A stretch of DNA of 5,765 nt from Caldora sp. SIO3E6 (lineage in GTDB: Bacteria; Cyanobacteriota; Cyanobacteriia; Cyanobacteriales; Coleofasciculaceae). Below are positions 5,561-5,765 of the stretch, in pieces. The stretch spans positions 1-5,765 of the forward strand of contig JAAHHL010000510.1 of assembly GCA_010672185.1 (NCBI GenBank), read 5' to 3'. The translations under genes and the position numbers were made by a program. How positions within the stretch are numbered: the first letter of the stretch is position 1; each line of letters begins with the position of its first letter. The notes below the pieces were generated by a model. It ran no database searches, had not been told where the DNA came from, and worked only from the letters and a program-made list of their open reading frames with translations.

Positions 5561-5696
5561 GAGCGGAGGAGCAGAGGAGCGGAGGAGCAGAGGAGCGGAG
5601 GAGCAGAGGAGCGGAGGAGCGGAGGAGCGGAGGAGCAGAGGAGCGGAGGAGCGGAGGAGCGGAGGAGCAGAGGAGCGGAGGAGCGGAGGAGCAGAG
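5561..5696. repeat. 8-bp tandem array GAGCRGAG, 17 units
   Basis: Seventeen uninterrupted 8-mers alternate between GAGCGGAG (G) and GAGCAGAG (A) in the order GA GA GA GGGA GGGA GGA. There are no other substitutions or indels, and the array decays into GAAGAAGAGAGA at its right end. Because 8 is not a multiple of three, every frame without a stop gives the same cyclic eight-residue peptide (RSSAPPLL-like on minus). This explains the overlapping long open frames here, which I do not call genes. It is a typical cyanobacterial short tandem repeat. Confidence 0.95.
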
Positions 5697-5765
5697 GAAG
5701 AAGAGAGAACTGATAATTTTTGGATACAACGCTCAAGAAATCCCACCCAAAATTTCGTTCACCCG

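Noticed and set aside
5561..5696. CRISPR array
   Set aside because: Units are contiguous 8-mers with no unique spacers and there are no cas genes.
5351..5746. Long overlapping minus-strand frames with RSSAPPLL repeats, and a plus-strand frame rich in RSGGAEEQ-like repeats
   Set aside because: They are translations of the 8-bp array. An 8-bp unit gives the same cyclic peptide in every stop-free frame, there is no ribosome binding site, and the flanks match nothing.

Overview
The window looks like cyanobacterial accessory DNA, most likely from a filamentous species. Four copies of the HIP1 octamer GCGATCGC (3788, 4185, 4553, 4848) support this. So do a group II intron protein of the kind common in cyanobacteria, a TAGGGTGCG...CGCACC palindromic repeat, and GA-rich short tandem repeat arrays. 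No rRNA, tRNA or CRISPR was seen.

Layout. (1) Positions 1 to 2188 hold a group II intron on the minus strand. Its ribozyme 5' end is at 2188, domains I to III run to about 1631, a complete reverse transcriptase/maturase with a C-terminal HNH domain fills domain IV, and catalytic domain V is at 99 to 66. A 9-bp tandem array abuts domain V where domain VI should be and runs to the window edge. The 5' splice site is supported by exon-binding pairings (EBS1-IBS1, 7 bp; EBS2-IBS2, 6 bp). (2) Positions 2189 to 2536 are the non-coding 5' flank of the intron, with GC-rich inverted repeats. (3) Positions 2537 to 2959 (minus) encode a small secreted protein with a signal peptide and four cysteines in the mature part. 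(4) Positions 2960 to 3364 are a leader/intergenic stretch with several small inverted repeats. (5) Positions 3365 to 4618 (minus) encode an ECF-type sigma factor with an unusual C-terminal extension of about 220 residues. (6) Positions 4888 to 5050 (plus) are a decayed fragment of hisI, frameshifted by a 19-bp tandem duplication. It is followed by a cluster of palindromes to about 5230 and then by unassigned DNA. (7) Positions 5561 to 5696 are an array of 17 units of the 8-mer GAGCRGAG.

How the parts relate. The sigma factor and the secreted protein are collinear and may form a regulator/target pair, because a sequence resembling an ECF promoter lies just upstream of the secreted gene. That is inference only. 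The intron sits downstream of the secreted gene in the same orientation and interrupts no recognisable reading frame. The hisI remnant, the palindromes and the two arrays suggest a region that tolerates insertion and decay. The clearest oddities are the missing domain VI at the intron 3' end, the intron ORF stop inside domain V, and the duplication-frameshifted hisI remnant. Nothing here is by itself a complete new system.
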